Shown here: in pieces, positions 33,381 to 42,871 of the stretch
Position numbering within the stretch: the stretch's first letter is position 1
Layout of the letters: every line of letters begins with the position of its first letter
Source: Chryseolinea sp.
GTDB taxonomy: Bacteria; Bacteroidota; Bacteroidia; Cytophagales; Cyclobacteriaceae
Assembly: GCA_025923195.1 (NCBI GenBank)
Contig: JAICGJ010000022.1
Coordinates: forward strand, 1 to 43,533
Reading direction: 5' to 3'
Length of the DNA: 43,533 nucleotides
The notes under the pieces: generated by a model
Told to the model about the DNA's origin: nothing
What the model saw: the letters and a program-made list of their open reading frames with translations, nothing else
Databases searched by the model: none
Position numbers and translations under genes: made by a program

Positions 33381-36300
33381 ATGAAGAAGATTCTACTAGC
33401 AAGTTTTTTATGCCTTGTTCACATCAGCGTGATCTGGGCGCAAGAACGAACGGTTACCGGAAAGGTAACTGCAGCGGAAGACGGGGTCCCTCTTCCGGGA
33501 GTTAATGTTGTCGTCAAAGGCACTTCATTGGGGACGGTGACAAACAACGAAGGCATCTATACCCTGAACGTTCCGCCCGGCAGTACAACATTGATTTTTT
33601 CTTTCATTGGTCTTCTCTCCCAAGAGGTTGAGATTGGTAGCCGTTCAGCTATCGATCTTCAGATGAGTCAGGATATACAACAACTAGGTGAAGTTGTTGT
33701 GACAGCAGTGGGTATCCAACGCGAGCGCCGGGCGCTTGGCTATTCGGTAGAGACCGTTAGCGGTGATAAGGTTCAGCAAGTTTCAGAACCGGATCCGTTG
33801 CGTGCTCTCACGGGAAAGGTCCCAGGCTTGAATATTATCTCCTCGAGTGGTGCACCCGGCAGCTCGACCCGAATAACGATAAGGGGCAATTCCTCCTTGC
33901 TAAACAACAATCAGCCGCTTTTTGTAGTGGATGGAATTCCCTATAACAATGACTTGGTCACCACCGAGGGTACTAACCTCAATACAGGCGGGCTTACACA
34001 GGGCGGAGCGTTTTCGAGCCGCATCTCGGATCTTGACCCGAATGATATCAAGTCGCTGTCAGTTTTAAAAGGAGCTACCGCGGCCGCGTTATACGGTGCG
34101 CGTGCTGCAAATGGTGTGATCGTCATTACGACAAAGTCAGGATCAGCCTCGGCCTCCCGAAAGGGTCTTGAAGTAACTTATAGCGGTACGTATGGTATAG
34201 AAAATATTGCAAACATCCCGAATTTTCAAAACAGTTATGGAACAGGTTCCAATTTCAATTACACCCCGGCAAACGGCTCGTGGGGTGCGCCTTTTATTGG
34301 AGCAACCCCTTATGCTACGATAGATTCCATCCCCCACTGGTATTCAGGTAGACCGGGGATGGGCGAATTCGATGGCCAGAGAGTTCCATACCGCGCGTAT
34401 CCTAATAACGTAGAAGACTTTTTTGAGACCGGTAGAATCTTTGAGAATTCCGTGTCGATAACTGGCGGAAATGAAAAGTCGGTTGTATCCGTCACACTAT
34501 CCCAACTTTCGCAAAAAGGTTTTGTTCCGGAAACAGAATTCCTAAGACATAATATCAGCATGGGCGGAAAAACAACGCTCGCCAACGGTCTGGTTATTGG
34601 TGCCAACCTGGCCTACACCCGTTCCTCCCAAGACGGTGTGCTCAGTGGTGCCCCAACCGCTACATCCGGTGATGCTTCAGCCTTTGCGCGCACGATGTAT
34701 TTTGGACGTAATTGGGATGTCCAGGGACAGCCATTCCAAAATCCAGTGGACATGGGAAGTGAATTTTTCATTGGAAGAGCGACCGCGAACAATCCCTATT
34801 GGGCCGTATATAATTCAGGTATTCGATCTAAGGTGGATCGCTATGTTGCAGCCTTTAACGTTGCCTATGATTTCAACGATTGGCTAAACTTATCTTATAG
34901 AGTTGGAATAAACGGCTTTGCCCAAAGTCAATATGAATTCCAGCGCCCTAATGGCGCCGGAAATCCCCTGGGTACCATGACTACCGTCGATGTTTTCACG
35001 GATGAAATCAACTCAGACCTTATCCTTACAGCATCCCGCGATATAAACGAAGACTTCTCCGTTCGCGCGTTAGTGGGATGGAATGTAAATCAGCGGACCA
35101 ACAAAGTCAGGTCATTAGATGGGGTGAGCTATGTTGTGTTTGATATTGACGAATTGACAAACCTCAACGACATAACTCCGAATCCAAATACAGGATATTC
35201 GAGAAGGCGCCTGTTTGGTTTTTATGCCGATGTTAATTTCGGATACAAGGACTGGGCATTTCTTACGCTGACTGGACGAAATGACTGGTCTTCGACATTG
35301 CCTGTCGAGAACAGGAGTTTCTTCTATCCGGCAATCAATGCGTCAGTCATTCTAACAGACGCGCTGAATATGTCTTCCGGATTTTTTAATCTCATTAAAT
35401 TAAGAGCGGGATGGGCGTCGGTAGGAAATGATACCAGTCCTTATTTGCTCAGCAATGTATTTGTCGTCAACGATTATGATAATGTTACTGAAAGTGCAGT
35501 TGCGCGGCCCTTCACTCCAACGGGCGGGCCGGCTGCAGGAGCAACAATTCCGACGGCAGGACAAAATTTCCTCTCGACGGATCCTGACCTTAAGCCGGAA
35601 AGGACAACCGAAATTGAGGCTGGAGTTGATTTGCGTTTCTGGAATGACAGAGCGGGAATTAATTTTACTGCTTATAACAAGGAATCAACAGATCAAATCG
35701 CTCAGATATCAGTGCCTGAAGAAACCGGTTTTCAGGCTCAGCTGACAAACTTTGGTTCGGTAACCAATAAAGGTATCGAGCTAGGTGTTGATTTTACGCC
35801 TGTGAAGACCCCCAGCGGATTTACCTGGACGATCATGGGTTCATTCACGAAAAACGAAAACCGGGTGAAGGAGCTACGTGCCGGTGTCAACGAGATTCAA
35901 TTCGGCTCGGGCTTCGGCGGATCCGTTGCTACCGTTCATAGGCCTGGTCAACCGTATGGCATTCTAACGGGTACGGTAGACGTCAGGGACGACGAGGGCA
36001 ATATGTTGATTGATCCAGCCACAGGCACATTTATTCAGGCGCTCGAGCCCCAGATCATCGGCGATCCGAACCCTGATTTTATATTGGGTATTACAAATAT
36101 GATTTCATTTAAGGGTATTACACTTTCCGCCGTCTGGGATCTTCGTCAAGGTGGTGATATATTTTCCACCACCGCTAACTCTATCTTGGGTCGTGGCGTG
36201 TTAGCGTATCAAGCTGATCGTGAACAAAATTCAATCATAAGAGGCGTTTATGGTAACCCCGATACTTTCGAGCCGTATTTGGATGACGCGGGTAATAAGA

Positions 36301-36644
36301 TTCCGAATCAAACCATGATTGAGACCAACTCACTCTATTTTGGAGAAAGTTTTGCCGTCGGCGGTGCGGATGAATGGTCAGTTTTCGATGCAACGACGTA
36401 CCGCCTGAGGGAAGCTTCCATAGTTTACTCCTTTCCCTCATCCCTGTTACAAAAAACACCTTTCGGCGCTATGAGTATTGGTGTAACGGGCAGAAACCTT
36501 TGGAATTACTCTCCTAACTTTCCAAAGGATCTGAACTACGATCCCGAAACCAACCAGTTCGGTGCGCGGAACGGACAAGGTATTGAGTATAGTACAACTC
36601 CGTCTGCAAGACGTTTTGCTGTTACGCTAAGAGCTACTTTTTAA
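33381..36644 (+). CDS. SusC/RagA-family TonB-dependent outer-membrane transporter
   Basis: This 1087-residue protein has a signal peptide (about 1-20), a carboxypeptidase-regulatory-like N-terminal domain (VTGKVTAAEDGVPLPGVNV), the plug domain with the SusC signature (LGEVVVTAVGIQRERRALGYS), a 22-strand barrel and the C-terminal Phe (LRATF) typical of barrel insertion. It imports ligands delivered by SusD, powered by TonB. The susD-like gene follows 19 bp later. Confidence 0.95.
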   Translation: MKKILLASFLCLVHISVIWAQERTVTGKVTAAEDGVPLPGVNVVVKGTSLGTVTNNEGIYTLNVPPGSTTLIFSFIGLLSQEVEIGSRSAIDLQMSQDIQQLGEVVVTAVGIQRERRALGYSVETVSGDKVQQVSEPDPLRALTGKVPGLNIISSSGAPGSSTRITIRGNSSLLNNNQPLFVVDGIPYNNDLVTTEGTNLNTGGLTQGGAFSSRISDLDPNDIKSLSVLKGATAAALYGARAANGVIVITTKSGSASASRKGLEVTYSGTYGIENIANIPNFQNSYGTGSNFNYTPANGSWGAPFIGATPYATIDSIPHWYSGRPGMGEFDGQRVPYRAYPNNVEDFFETGRIFENSVSITGGNEKSVVSVTLSQLSQKGFVPETEFLRHNISMGGKTTLANGLVIGANLAYTRSSQDGVLSGAPTATSGDASAFARTMYFGRNWDVQGQPFQNPVDMGSEFFIGRATANNPYWAVYNSGIRSKVDRYVAAFNVAYDFNDWLNLSYRVGINGFAQSQYEFQRPNGAGNPLGTMTTVDVFTDEINSDLILTASRDINEDFSVRALVGWNVNQRTNKVRSLDGVSYVVFDIDELTNLNDITPNPNTGYSRRRLFGFYADVNFGYKDWAFLTLTGRNDWSSTLPVENRSFFYPAINASVILTDALNMSSGFFNLIKLRAGWASVGNDTSPYLLSNVFVVNDYDNVTESAVARPFTPTGGPAAGATIPTAGQNFLSTDPDLKPERTTEIEAGVDLRFWNDRAGINFTAYNKESTDQIAQISVPEETGFQAQLTNFGSVTNKGIELGVDFTPVKTPSGFTWTIMGSFTKNENRVKELRAGVNEIQFGSGFGGSVATVHRPGQPYGILTGTVDVRDDEGNMLIDPATGTFIQALEPQIIGDPNPDFILGITNMISFKGITLSAVWDLRQGGDIFSTTANSILGRGVLAYQADREQNSIIRGVYGNPDTFEPYLDDAGNKIPNQTMIETNSLYFGESFAVGGADEWSVFDATTYRLREASIVYSFPSSLLQKTPFGAMSIGVTGRNLWNYSPNFPKDLNYDPETNQFGARNGQGIEYSTTPSARRFAVTLRATF

Positions 36645-36663
36645 CCATTAATCCTGAAAGTTT

Positions 36664-38349
36664 ATGAAATCGAAATTCTATAGAATACTTGCAGTATTGG
36701 CCTGCATTACCTTGCTAAGCTGTGAAAAGGATTTTCTGGATATAAATGATGACCCCAATAATCCATTGGACGTTTCCCTCGAGTTACTGCTTCCGTCTGC
36801 TCAATTGGATCTGGCAGGCACCCTGGGGACGAATGGCGGCGGATTGTCGTACATAACCACAATATATATGTCTCAGTGGGTTGAGCGTAGACCTACTACG
36901 AACGATTATGCCATTCAGGGATCCGATTTTGGAAATACAGCACCTTGGCTGGTTCTATATACACGCGCATTGGCCGATATGGAAATTATCATCAAAAAAG
37001 GCACCGAGCTGGAGGCGCACCCTTATGTGGGAATGTGTCAGGTGATGAAGGCATATGCATATAGCTTAATGGTTGATATTTGGGCCGATGTGCCATTCAG
37101 TGAAGCTCACAAAGAGGATATCTTGTTACCTATTTATGATCAAGGTGAAGACATTTATCCTCAGCTCTTTGCATTACTGGATCAAGGAATTGAGAACCTT
37201 GAAAGAGAATCGGTCTTTGAAGTTGGAAATGATGACCTGTTCTATGGTGGTGACACAGAATTGTGGGTGAAGTTTGCGAATTCAGTGAAGCTGAAAATGT
37301 ACAATCAGATCCGCAAGGTTCAGAATGTTTCGGCTGAAGTGACAGCATTACTGAGCGAGGGTAATCTGATCAGCGATGAATCCGAAGATTTTCAAATGGC
37401 TTATGGTACAAGCGCTGGTCCGGACAATCGAAATCCAGGGTATGCCCAGGAATGGAACGCGGGTGGAGCTAACTATCAAATCAGTCCGTTTTTCTACGAA
37501 ACCATGGCCAACATGAATACTTTTAACCATCGCAACTACGGCGGTGATATAGACATCGAAGATCCGCGGATTCCCTATTATTTCTATAATCAGATAGCCG
37601 AAGTAAGCGCTGATGATTCACCTGGAAATCCTTGCAGCTATTGCTACGGATATGTTGATGCGGCCTCTGGAAATTTTATCACGATGGTTCCTGAACTGGA
37701 AGGTACAGGAATGGTGTCGATATTTAGCTTTTCGCTCAATATTGATCCCAATGAAGGTTATGACCAGGGAGCGTCTCAGACGGTTTCCGGATTGTATCCG
37801 TTGGGTGGTGAATATGATGACGGCGAAGGGGGCCCATCCTCGTTCGACCGGGGCAATCCACAAGTTCCCCAGCGTTTGTTGACGCATTATGCACTCAAAT
37901 TTATCGAAGCGGAGCTTTACTTGACAAACGTTGTTACTGGAGACCATCGCGCAGCGCTGGAGGAGGCAATTTGGGCTTCGTTCTCTAAAGTGAATGAGAT
38001 CGCCGGGAGCGTAGGATCACCGTTAATCGCAGATGATGACATCGCCGACTATGTGGACGCAGTACTGGCGGACTATGATACCGATGACGACGCGGGAAAG
38101 CTCGAGCATATTATGACGCAGAAGTGGATTGCCAGTTTTGGTTGGGGGGCGGATTTATACACCGACTATCGAAGGACAGGCTTTCCAGTGTTGCATGATG
38201 CCAATACCGACGATCTGACCTTTACGGTCCGAAACAGGGAATTTCCCAACTCATTTCCCTGGCCCACGGCAAATTTACAAGTCAATAGCAATGCACCCGA
38301 TCAGAAGGTTGTAGCCAGCGAGGACGCCAAACCATTTTGGATGAATTAA
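36664..38349 (+). CDS. SusD/RagB-family nutrient-binding lipoprotein
   Basis: This 561-residue lipoprotein has a signal peptide ending in ITLLSC (Cys about residue 20). The TPR-like helical fold and the C-terminal block QKWIASFGWGADLYTDYRRTGFP indicate the SusD-like_2 subfamily. It caps the SusC channel on the cell surface and binds the ligand. The substrate is not visible from the sequence; no glycoside hydrolase lies in the window. Confidence 0.93.
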   Translation: MKSKFYRILAVLACITLLSCEKDFLDINDDPNNPLDVSLELLLPSAQLDLAGTLGTNGGGLSYITTIYMSQWVERRPTTNDYAIQGSDFGNTAPWLVLYTRALADMEIIIKKGTELEAHPYVGMCQVMKAYAYSLMVDIWADVPFSEAHKEDILLPIYDQGEDIYPQLFALLDQGIENLERESVFEVGNDDLFYGGDTELWVKFANSVKLKMYNQIRKVQNVSAEVTALLSEGNLISDESEDFQMAYGTSAGPDNRNPGYAQEWNAGGANYQISPFFYETMANMNTFNHRNYGGDIDIEDPRIPYYFYNQIAEVSADDSPGNPCSYCYGYVDAASGNFITMVPELEGTGMVSIFSFSLNIDPNEGYDQGASQTVSGLYPLGGEYDDGEGGPSSFDRGNPQVPQRLLTHYALKFIEAELYLTNVVTGDHRAALEEAIWASFSKVNEIAGSVGSPLIADDDIADYVDAVLADYDTDDDAGKLEHIMTQKWIASFGWGADLYTDYRRTGFPVLHDANTDDLTFTVRNREFPNSFPWPTANLQVNSNAPDQKVVASEDAKPFWMN

Positions 38350-38369
38350 AGTACTTAAAGTAAGACATC

Positions 38370-39281
38370 ATGAAACAGTTATTATTTTCATTTTACATAT
38401 TTGCTTTTGCTTGTATCTTATTCTCCTGCGAGGATCAGGAAGAATATGGGATAGACCAAGCTGACAAAGCATTTAACCTAAGAATGGCTCCAGACAAGAA
38501 CTCGTTTGATATTTCCGCTGGCGACCCTGAAATTAATTTTACGATCTATTCCGATACAAGAACCATCGATCACGTCGATATTTTTGTCGACTTGGTACAA
38601 TTCGGCAGTGGTGGGCCTACACCCCGCGCGTTGTTGAAACAAATCCCGGGAAATACACTTGGTAATTCTCCGTCTACTACGGTGGCGATAAAACTATCTG
38701 AATTTGTTGGTGCCGTAGGGTTCACGTTGGATGATTTGGGTGGTGGTGATCTCTTTAACATATACAACGAAGTAGTCATGAGCGACGGAAGGATCTATCC
38801 AGACACGCTGGAACTTGGTGATGAGCAGTTTGTAAATGTTGAAAACAGTTTCTTCACAGCTGCCGGTACCACAAGTTTCACATCAACGCTGGCGTTTCCT
38901 GTGCTGTGCCCTTTCGTTACTGCCGACGCAGTGGGAATCTACAGCATTTCACGTGACGACCTGGAGGTGGCCTACGATCCTGCTTACCAGCCTGAGGTCG
39001 TTGCCGGGCCCGGTCCCAACCAGGTGACCGTTGTCAATATGCTGGGGCATCCTCAGGGATACGACATTATTGTCGACGTAGATCCTGCGACAGATGTGGC
39101 TACGGTTAGTTCGCAAGTAGGATGGCATTCCGTCAATTTCGGACTTCCATTTGGGGAAATTTTTGTAGAGGGTGGAGGCTTTTATTTTTCCTGTACCGGA
39201 TTTCTCAGCCTCGACCTCGATCATAACCTCGCCGACGGCAGAACATTTGGGACGTTTCGCATCGAATTCACGAAAGAATGA
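38370..39281 (+). CDS. Uncharacterised surface lipoprotein of the SusCD locus
   Basis: This 303-residue protein has a lipoprotein signal peptide (ACILFSC, Cys about residue 20) followed by acidic residues (EDQEE), a pattern linked to surface export in Bacteroidota. The rest is beta-rich with no named domain I recognise. It is the third gene of the susC-susD transcript (20-bp gap) and is followed by a terminator. By position it resembles the SusE/SusF type of accessory binding proteins, but that is inference. Confidence 0.75.
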   Translation: MKQLLFSFYIFAFACILFSCEDQEEYGIDQADKAFNLRMAPDKNSFDISAGDPEINFTIYSDTRTIDHVDIFVDLVQFGSGGPTPRALLKQIPGNTLGNSPSTTVAIKLSEFVGAVGFTLDDLGGGDLFNIYNEVVMSDGRIYPDTLELGDEQFVNVENSFFTAAGTTSFTSTLAFPVLCPFVTADAVGIYSISRDDLEVAYDPAYQPEVVAGPGPNQVTVVNMLGHPQGYDIIVDVDPATDVATVSSQVGWHSVNFGLPFGEIFVEGGGFYFSCTGFLSLDLDHNLADGRTFGTFRIEFTKE

Positions 39282-39334
39282 GGTTGGTTGAACCATGTTA
39301 GTCTTTTAACATAAAAAGTAAAAGCACAACTGAA

Positions 39335-39371
39335 AGAGGTTGCCGCAGGTTCGCGAGCAGCCTCTTTTTTT
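39335..39371 (+). terminator. Intrinsic terminator of the SusCD operon
   Basis: AGAGGTTGC (39335-39343) pairs with GCAGCCTCT (39357-39365), nine pairs including one G-U, and is followed by six T residues. It ends the susC-susD-lipoprotein transcript about 55 nt after the last stop codon. Confidence 0.8.
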
Positions 39372-39544
39372 GATCGACAGGTTCATGATTTGCAAGCATT
39401 TCACGACTAACGGCGGGCTTTTCACGGTTTTCATGAATTTTTTTCTGCGAATCAGGATGTAGGTTTTATGCGGTGATTAAATAAAAATTCCCCCAACCCT
39501 TTCCGAAGTTGCAAGACAATGCCAAATCCCAGGTAGAATCAATT

Positions 39545-41491
39545 ATGGTACTTCGGACACTTATTAGTGCCTTTTTGCTTTCCGGAACACTATTTTGTTA
39601 TTCGCAACAGAATAAAATTGACAGTTTGGAGAATTTGGTAAAGACAACACCCAATGATACAACCAAGGTGTGGCTCCTGAATCGACTTGTGACGATGCTG
39701 AGGGAGGGCGACAACAACAAGGCCCTGGTTTATGGTTATCAAGCGAAGGAACTGGCAGAACTGTTAAATTATCAACGGGGCCTCGCTTGGGCTCTCGAAA
39801 ATTTGGGATGGCTTTCGTATAGAAAGGGCGACCAATCGGCGGCCTTTCAAATGTCAACGCAGGCACTGAAAATCAGTGAAAGTTTTGGAGACTATCCGGC
39901 CGTTGCCAAATGTTTGAATAGCATCGCGGCCATCTACTATGAGCAGAATCAGTACGATGCAGCTCTTGTCAATTTTAACAAGGCGTTGCTCGCTGCGAGG
40001 CGAATAAATGATCTGGTTTTAATTGCCAGAAGCCTGAATAATATCGCCTTGACTATGTTTCAACTCAACCAGAACGATTCGGCTTTAATTTACGCCGAAC
40101 GCGGTTTAAGGGCTAGTCAACGGGCGGGCAGTACGTACCTGGTGGGTTACGCCTGCCGTACCCTGGGAGATATTGATGCCAGGAACAAGAAATTACATAG
40201 CGCACTGGAAAAGTTCAGGGATGCGATCTTATTGGCCGAGAGGGTCCAAAATAAGTTCCTGAAAGTTTCTACGTTACACCGGATGGGCAAGGCTTATATT
40301 TTACTCAATCAGCCGGATACGGCCCTAAGATATCTTCTGCAAAATATCCAGTTGGCCTCGCAGTATGGGTATAGCGATGAACTTGAAATTGCGCTTAGAC
40401 TAGCTTCGGAGGCCTACGCCCTCAAGAATGCAGTAGCAAAGGCGTTCGAATATCAGTCGCAATATGTGCGAGTTCATGATTCCCTTTACGATCAGCGGAA
40501 TAGCGAACACCTTGCGCTCATGCAGACGCGTTTTGAGTCACAACTAAAAGAAGCAGAAATTGAATTGCTTAAAAAAGATACACAGATCAAACAAGGGGAA
40601 ATTAATAGTCAGCAGATCTGGATGTATTTTACCGTAGGTCTTCTGACCTTGACCGCAATTCTTGTATTTGTATTATTGTACAGTAATTTGCTTAAACGTA
40701 AAGCAAACCATCTTCTTGGTGTTAAAAATCAAGAAATACAAGCACAGGCTTTACAGCTTACTAATCTGAATGCGACAAAGGATAAATTATTGTCGATCAT
40801 TAGTCATGACGTCAGAGGACCGTTGGCAAGTTTGAAAGGATTGATTAACATCATTTGCAAAGGCGAATTAACCCAGCAGGAATTTATAAAGAATTCAGTG
40901 AGGCTTCGAAATAATCTTGATTTGGTTCAGGAAGACGTTGATAACCTTCTGTATTGGGCACAATCACAACTTAATGGAATGCAGATCAAGTATGAGGAAA
41001 TAAAACTTCGCAATATTGTAAACGAAAAAATCAATCTTTTCAAAGATGCCGCGGATCGAAAAGGGATTAATATGATCAACGACATTTCTGAAGACTTGGT
41101 GGTTCTGGCAGACAAAAATCATCTTAGCCTTATCGTACGCAACCTCCTGGCGAACGCGATTAAGTTCAATACACGCGGCGGTTCCATCTGGATCCAGGAC
41201 AAGACAAAGGATGACCGCGTCGAGATTTCCGTTACAGATTCGGGGATTGGAATGAAGTCAGCTGATTTAAAGAAATTGTTTAATGCGCAAACTCACTTTT
41301 CAAGTGTAGGGACTGACCAGGAGAAAGGCGTAGGTATCGGGTTGCTTTTGACAAAAGAATTTATCGAAAAGGGCGGCGGATCGATTTGGGTAACAAGTGA
41401 AGAAGGTAAGGGCTCCACATTTACTTTCACAGCAAAGCGCGTGGTTATCCCCGCGACCAATGAGCAAACCGCACTAAGTTCTACATTATAA
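39545..41491 (+). CDS. TPR-domain sensor histidine kinase
   Basis: This protein of about 648 residues has a signal peptide (about 1-20), a periplasmic region with six or more tetratricopeptide repeats (about 45-330), one membrane helix (about 358-382), a coiled coil, a HisKA domain with H421 (IISHDVRGPLASL) and a HATPase_c domain (N-box VRNLLANAIKFN; G-boxes DSGIGM and GVGIGLLL). I chose the ATG at 39545 over a TTG 36 bp upstream because the signal peptide begins here (MVLRTLISAFLLSG). No response regulator lies beside it, so it is an orphan. Confidence 0.9.
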   Translation: MVLRTLISAFLLSGTLFCYSQQNKIDSLENLVKTTPNDTTKVWLLNRLVTMLREGDNNKALVYGYQAKELAELLNYQRGLAWALENLGWLSYRKGDQSAAFQMSTQALKISESFGDYPAVAKCLNSIAAIYYEQNQYDAALVNFNKALLAARRINDLVLIARSLNNIALTMFQLNQNDSALIYAERGLRASQRAGSTYLVGYACRTLGDIDARNKKLHSALEKFRDAILLAERVQNKFLKVSTLHRMGKAYILLNQPDTALRYLLQNIQLASQYGYSDELEIALRLASEAYALKNAVAKAFEYQSQYVRVHDSLYDQRNSEHLALMQTRFESQLKEAEIELLKKDTQIKQGEINSQQIWMYFTVGLLTLTAILVFVLLYSNLLKRKANHLLGVKNQEIQAQALQLTNLNATKDKLLSIISHDVRGPLASLKGLINIICKGELTQQEFIKNSVRLRNNLDLVQEDVDNLLYWAQSQLNGMQIKYEEIKLRNIVNEKINLFKDAADRKGINMINDISEDLVVLADKNHLSLIVRNLLANAIKFNTRGGSIWIQDKTKDDRVEISVTDSGIGMKSADLKKLFNAQTHFSSVGTDQEKGVGIGLLLTKEFIEKGGGSIWVTSEEGKGSTFTFTAKRVVIPATNEQTALSSTL

Positions 41492-41501
41492 AATTAGATG
41501 T

Positions 41502-42407
41502 TCACTGTTCGTTGTTGCGAAAACCTTCAGGAACCAATACCGCGAGAGATGCAGGCTTGATTTGGATGAAGAAACTATCCGCCGAACCACAAGACTCACC
41601 ATCCACATGATAGGGTACGGGCCTTGAGGTTTTTATCAGGGCTTCCGTTGCAACCACCATGTCACATAGCACTGATTTTTCAAGTTTTCCCTTCAGGAAT
41701 GAGTAGATAAACCCCACGTTGTAAAGCGGCACTTTTCTCATAATTGTAAGATCAAGCAGCCCGTCGCACACCGATGCGGAGGGAGCAACCTTGATGTTAT
41801 TACCGTATTGCGATGAATTTGCCACCGCGATAATGAACGCCTTGGCAGTAGATGTTTTTCCATCAATTGTAATCTCTGAGCCAAACTCAGAAAAATTGAA
41901 GAGTTCTTTTACGGTAAGCCTCGCATAACCGAATAGTCCCCGAATTTTTCTATTGGCAAACAAATTGGCAACATGACCGTCGAAGCCAATGCCTGAAACA
42001 TTCAAGGACAGTCTGTTATTGATCGTTAACGTGTCCATTCGAATAACGGTATTGGTAAACAAATTATCAATTGCGCCGGGAAGGTATGCAGGTATTCCAA
42101 AGTGTCTAGCTAGTCCGTTACCTGAACCCCTGGGTAGAATACCCATAGGTGTCGCAGTGTCTAATAGACCCTGTGCTACCTCATTTATTGTCCCATCGCC
42201 CCCCACGGCAACAACGTAATCAAATCCGTTTGTAGCAGCATCCCTAGATAACAAAATAGCATGCCCTCTGCGCTTCGTATGCTCAATGGTACACTGCGCA
42301 TTATTTTTTGCACATATGTCCTGAATTCGATCTTCAACCGAAAAAGAATAACCCGTACCGGAATAAGGGTTAACGATAAAAAGGACTTTTTTACCTTGAG
42401 CAAGCAC
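41502..42407 (-). CDS. Diacylglycerol/lipid kinase family protein (YegS/DgkB-like)
   Basis: This 301-residue protein has the DAGK catalytic motifs NPYSG (13-17) and GGDGTINEV (69-77), and the C-terminal VDGE block. It phosphorylates diacylglycerol or a related lipid using ATP. The only in-frame start is a GTG at 42405-42407, directly preceded at two codons by a stop. It converges with the TPR kinase gene (10-bp gap). Confidence 0.88.
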   Translation of the reverse strand: MLAQGKKVLFIVNPYSGTGYSFSVEDRIQDICAKNNAQCTIEHTKRRGHAILLSRDAATNGFDYVVAVGGDGTINEVAQGLLDTATPMGILPRGSGNGLARHFGIPAYLPGAIDNLFTNTVIRMDTLTINNRLSLNVSGIGFDGHVANLFANRKIRGLFGYARLTVKELFNFSEFGSEITIDGKTSTAKAFIIAVANSSQYGNNIKVAPSASVCDGLLDLTIMRKVPLYNVGFIYSFLKGKLEKSVLCDMVVATEALIKTSRPVPYHVDGESCGSADSFFIQIKPASLAVLVPEGFRNNEQ

Positions 42408-42536
42408 AGTTCAACATTACAAATTTTTACCAACAAGCATATTAAATCTGTGAGAACTTGAGATCCAATGGTTAATAATCGGACCGGGATATTGTGTCGT
42501 AGCGAGTATAGCGGAACTTAACAGTAGCGGACGTGA

Positions 42537-42776
42537 TTATTTCTTTATTTTGTCTTCGATGTATTTTACGGCTTGTCCGAAGGTTTGCATCTTTTCCGCA
42601 TCATCGTCAGGGATACGAATGTCAAAAGTCTGTTCAAATTCCATTACAATTTCGGCGTAGTCGAGGGAATCTATTCCAAGGTCCTTAACAAAATTTGCGT
42701 CTGGGGTTATTTCTGATTCTGCAATGCCTAGTTTTTCAGTCAATATTTTTGTGACTTTCTTTGGGATATCTTGCAT
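42537..42776 (-). CDS. Acyl carrier protein
   Basis: This 79-residue acidic protein has the phosphopantetheine attachment serine S37 in LGIDSLDYAEIV and the typical four-helix ACP pattern. It carries acyl chains as thioesters. No fab genes lie beside it, so it may be a secondary ACP rather than the main fatty-acid ACP. The neighbouring lipid kinase may be functionally linked. Confidence 0.92.
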   Translation of the reverse strand: MQDIPKKVTKILTEKLGIAESEITPDANFVKDLGIDSLDYAEIVMEFEQTFDIRIPDDDAEKMQTFGQAVKYIEDKIKK

Positions 42777-42871
42777 AGAGCCATTAACTGTTTGGTAAAT
42801 GTATTAAATCCGTTTTTGCCCCACAAGTATCGCATTTTTTGAGATTGGAGACTGTTGGATATCTGCTCGGT

